From assembly GCF_900108555.1 (NCBI RefSeq), contig NZ_FNWV01000001.1:386973-450972 (forward strand): DNA of 64,000 nt, read 5' to 3'. A program made the position numbers and the translations under genes. Of this stretch, positions 62,457-64,000 are shown piece after piece (position 1 is the stretch's first letter; each line of letters opens with the position of its first letter). The DNA is from Ruminococcus flavefaciens. GTDB taxonomy: Bacteria; Bacillota; Clostridia; Oscillospirales; Ruminococcaceae. Below the pieces are notes generated by a model that was not told where the DNA came from, did not search any database, and was given only the letters and a program-made list of their open reading frames with translations.

Positions 62457-63353
62457 TTATTTAAGCTTTTTCCTCCTATCTTCGTTAAATGATATTATTA
62501 CAACTATGACTGTAAGCAGACCAAATATGACCATACCGAGCCAGCTCACCCATTCAGGAGCTTTCTCGCTTTTATCGGCGTCTGAGACTTCGGCAAAAGC
62601 ATCAGCCGTTTCGTGGAATTCAGCAAATCCGAGACCGTTTTCCTCAGCATACTGCTCCGCCGCCGACTCTCTTTCACCTACTATCGTCATATCTGTTTTT
62701 ACTGTCATTTTGTTTCCATCGCAGTCGTACCCGAATGACTGCTCGCCTATATCGTAGCAGGTTTTGGGCAATACCGCGCTTGAAAGCTTTCCGCACATAT
62801 AAAATGCCCTTTCTCCCACGGATAAAAGGCTATCCCCAAACTCTGCGCTGCACAGTTCGGTACAGCCTGCAAAGGCGAATTTTTCGATTATTTCAGTCCC
62901 CTGCGGCAGTCTTATCTCACTAAGAGACGTACAGGCTCGGAAGCAGGAATCGGGGATAATATCAATGGTCTCGGGTAGCTCTATCTCCTTTAGTGCCACA
63001 CAGCCGCAAAAGCAGCCCATTCCGATCTCTTCAAGCTCCGCAGGGAGCCTTATGCTTTCAAGCTCATAGCAGGCATAAAAACTGTGATGACCTATTTTCA
63101 GCACCGTGTCAGGCAGTACAGCCGCTTTCAGCGAGTGACAATTATAGAATGCGTTGTCCCTCACCTCAATAACGGGGCATCCCTCAATATATTCGGGTAT
63201 CTCAATGTATTCGGGTTCGCCTTTGTATCCGACTACCGTCACTTCTCCGTCTATGATAGTGTATTCGTAGCCGCTGCTTTCTGCCGCAGCATTTCCTTTG
63301 TCCGCAGATATAAGCATCATAAACGCCGCAGCAGCAAGTATGATCTTTTTCAT
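62457..63353 (-). CDS. BspA-like leucine-rich-repeat surface protein
   Basis: 298 aa. Signal peptide (1-24), about six LRR_5 (BspA/Treponema pallidum type) repeats of about 23 residues (about 45-210) such as IGHHSFYACYELESIRLPAE, and a C-terminal TM helix (about 269-290) with a basic tail, so it should be displayed on the outer face of the membrane. Ligand unknown; related proteins in gut bacteria bind host or plant surfaces. AAAGGAGG precedes ATG 63353. Transcribed after the recombinase terminator. Confidence 0.88.
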   Translation of the reverse strand: MKKIILAAAAFMMLISADKGNAAAESSGYEYTIIDGEVTVVGYKGEPEYIEIPEYIEGCPVIEVRDNAFYNCHSLKAAVLPDTVLKIGHHSFYACYELESIRLPAELEEIGMGCFCGCVALKEIELPETIDIIPDSCFRACTSLSEIRLPQGTEIIEKFAFAGCTELCSAEFGDSLLSVGERAFYMCGKLSSAVLPKTCYDIGEQSFGYDCDGNKMTVKTDMTIVGERESAAEQYAEENGLGFAEFHETADAFAEVSDADKSEKAPEWVSWLGMVIFGLLTVIVVIISFNEDRRKKLK

Positions 63354-63524
63354 ACCTATCCCTCCTTTATGACCAGTATAACATCTGCAATGTACAGCCG
63401 AAAGCTCTTTTTCATGCCCAAAAATCCGATTTCCCGATGTTTTTCACCCACATCACATTTTAACCCGTGATAAATGACTGCTGTCGCTGACTTCTTTTGT
63501 CGGATATTCCCGTAATATTTCCAT

Positions 63525-63554
63525 AAAAAAGGCTTCCGAAAAATTTCGGAAGCC
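63525..63554 (-). terminator. Terminator after the recombinase region
   Basis: Minus strand: GGCTTCCGAAA and TTTCGGAAGCC form an 11-bp stem followed by TTTTTT. The stretch 63355-63524 shows no gene. Confidence 0.93.
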
Positions 63555-63564
63555 ATATACACGT

Positions 63565-63678
63565 TCATCTTCTGCCGCAGTTTTTATCAAAGGAAGGATT
63601 GCAGGCGTAGAAGTTTTTAGAGTCAAGATTATCCTGTGCTATGCGAAGTGCTTCGCCAAATCGTTCAAGGGAACTCAT
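63565..63678 (-). CDS. Small 37-aa protein overlapping the recombinase
   Basis: ATG 63678 overlaps the recombinase stop (ATGA), with GGAGGA directly upstream inside the recombinase gene, giving a 37-residue product that begins MSSLERFGEALRIAQDNL and contains two Cys near the C-terminus (YACNP, NCGRR). The sense-strand arrangement and terminator immediately after favour a real gene. Function unknown; it could be an accessory to the recombinase. No similarity can be tested here. Confidence 0.55.
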   Translation of the reverse strand: MSSLERFGEALRIAQDNLDSKNFYACNPSFDKNCGRR

Positions 63679-64000
63679 ATCCTCCACTGAATGATTATTT
63701 TTTCACTTGTAGCATATACAACACGAATAAGTATATCTGCCACCTGACGTTTATCGTCAAAGCTCAGCTCGTCCCATATTATCTGATGGCAGTCTATCGC
63801 GCAGTCGGGACTGCACCTTTTTACACCGAGCTTATTCACGCGCTCGATTATTTCATTTTTCCGACTGTCAAGCAATGCTATCCTGTCATTTATGTACTGA
63901 AAAAGCACGTTATCAGCACTGCTGACTTTTCCGAGAAGTCCGTTTATCTCCTTTTCTGTCTCGGCAAGCTCATTCTCCAGAATGGCAAGCTCACTATCGG
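63675..64000 (-). CDS. C-terminal part of a large serine recombinase (partial)
   Basis: The frame is open to the window end, so only the last 108 residues are seen. They contain a coiled-coil segment (LAILENELAETEKEINGLL), a Cys-rich stretch (CSPDCAIDC) and the characteristic end DELSFDDKRQVADILIRVV...QWRI of large serine recombinases from transposons and prophages. The catalytic domain and full element lie outside the window. A GTG at 63908 in the frame is internal. It indicates a mobile element border at the right edge. Confidence 0.85.
   Translation of the reverse strand, partial: DSELAILENELAETEKEINGLLGKVSSADNVLFQYINDRIALLDSRKNEIIERVNKLGVKRCSPDCAIDCHQIIWDELSFDDKRQVADILIRVVYATSEKIIIQWRI

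Noticed and set aside
63356..63568. Minus-strand 70-codon ORF before the BspA-like gene
   Set aside because: It runs through the recombinase terminator hairpin and has no SD or recognisable motif.

Overview
The window looks like chromosomal DNA from a fibre-degrading Ruminococcus (Oscillospiraceae, R. flavefaciens / R. albus / R. champanellensis type). Three secreted plant-cell-wall enzymes carry type I dockerins behind Thr-rich linkers: a double SGNH/CE12-type esterase at the left end, and a GH26 mannanase plus a GH9 cellulase at the right end. The dockerins have a 12-residue first calcium loop and a 13-residue second loop. Gene order is typical of Clostridia, Shine-Dalgarno sites are strong and promoters are close to the sigma-A consensus. 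The species assignment is inference from these features.

Left to right. 1-240: one copy of a dispersed, hairpin-rich intergenic repeat. 267-3452: the CE12 esterase. 3779-5758: a compact cassette of two XRE regulators and two RadC/JAMM proteins, the first with a broken metal site. 5785-7621: metK and an unknown partner under a SAM-I riboswitch. 7651-7785: a candidate small RNA. 8077-10174: an OmpR/VanS-type two-component system. 10413-12674: an EAL phosphodiesterase. 12737-17533: phosphofructokinase, phosphoglucomutase and a DUF6311-like membrane protein. 17670-18563: rpmE and yigZ. 18724-22557: dgt-dnaG-rpoD, the macromolecular synthesis operon. 22747-25485: an EAL protein fused to a predicted beta-helix, behind a structured leader. 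25515-25769: a second copy of the dispersed repeat. 25820-29385: ychF, a GNAT protein, a divergent glutamine synthetase and an ANTAR regulator.

The rest is almost all on the minus strand. 29421-30836 is an ECF sigma / zinc anti-sigma / small membrane protein unit. 30967-34417 holds a zinc-ribbon protein, efp, an M24 peptidase, aroQ, yqeG and rpsU. 34613-55237 is a long housekeeping array transcribed right to left: trmH, dprA, topA, trmFO, plsX, rnc, a radical SAM gene, smc, ftsY, rdgB, yhbY, a flavoprotein, nadD-yqeK, LCP, rsfS, a small membrane protein and leuS. 55378-56743 is infC-rpmI-rplT with an L20-type attenuator leader and a probable AUU start for IF3. Then come spoIIR, the GH9 and GH26 genes, a BspA-like LRR surface protein, and at the right edge the C-terminal end of a large serine recombinase followed by a 37-codon overlapping gene.

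Most genes are ordinary core genes. The points most worth a second look are the EAL/beta-helix fusion and its leader, the ~250-bp palindromic repeat family, the C-rich small RNA next to metK, the acidic C-terminal tail of FtsY, the glutamine synthetase/ANTAR pair with altered active-site and receiver residues, and the XRE-XRE-RadC-RadC cassette.
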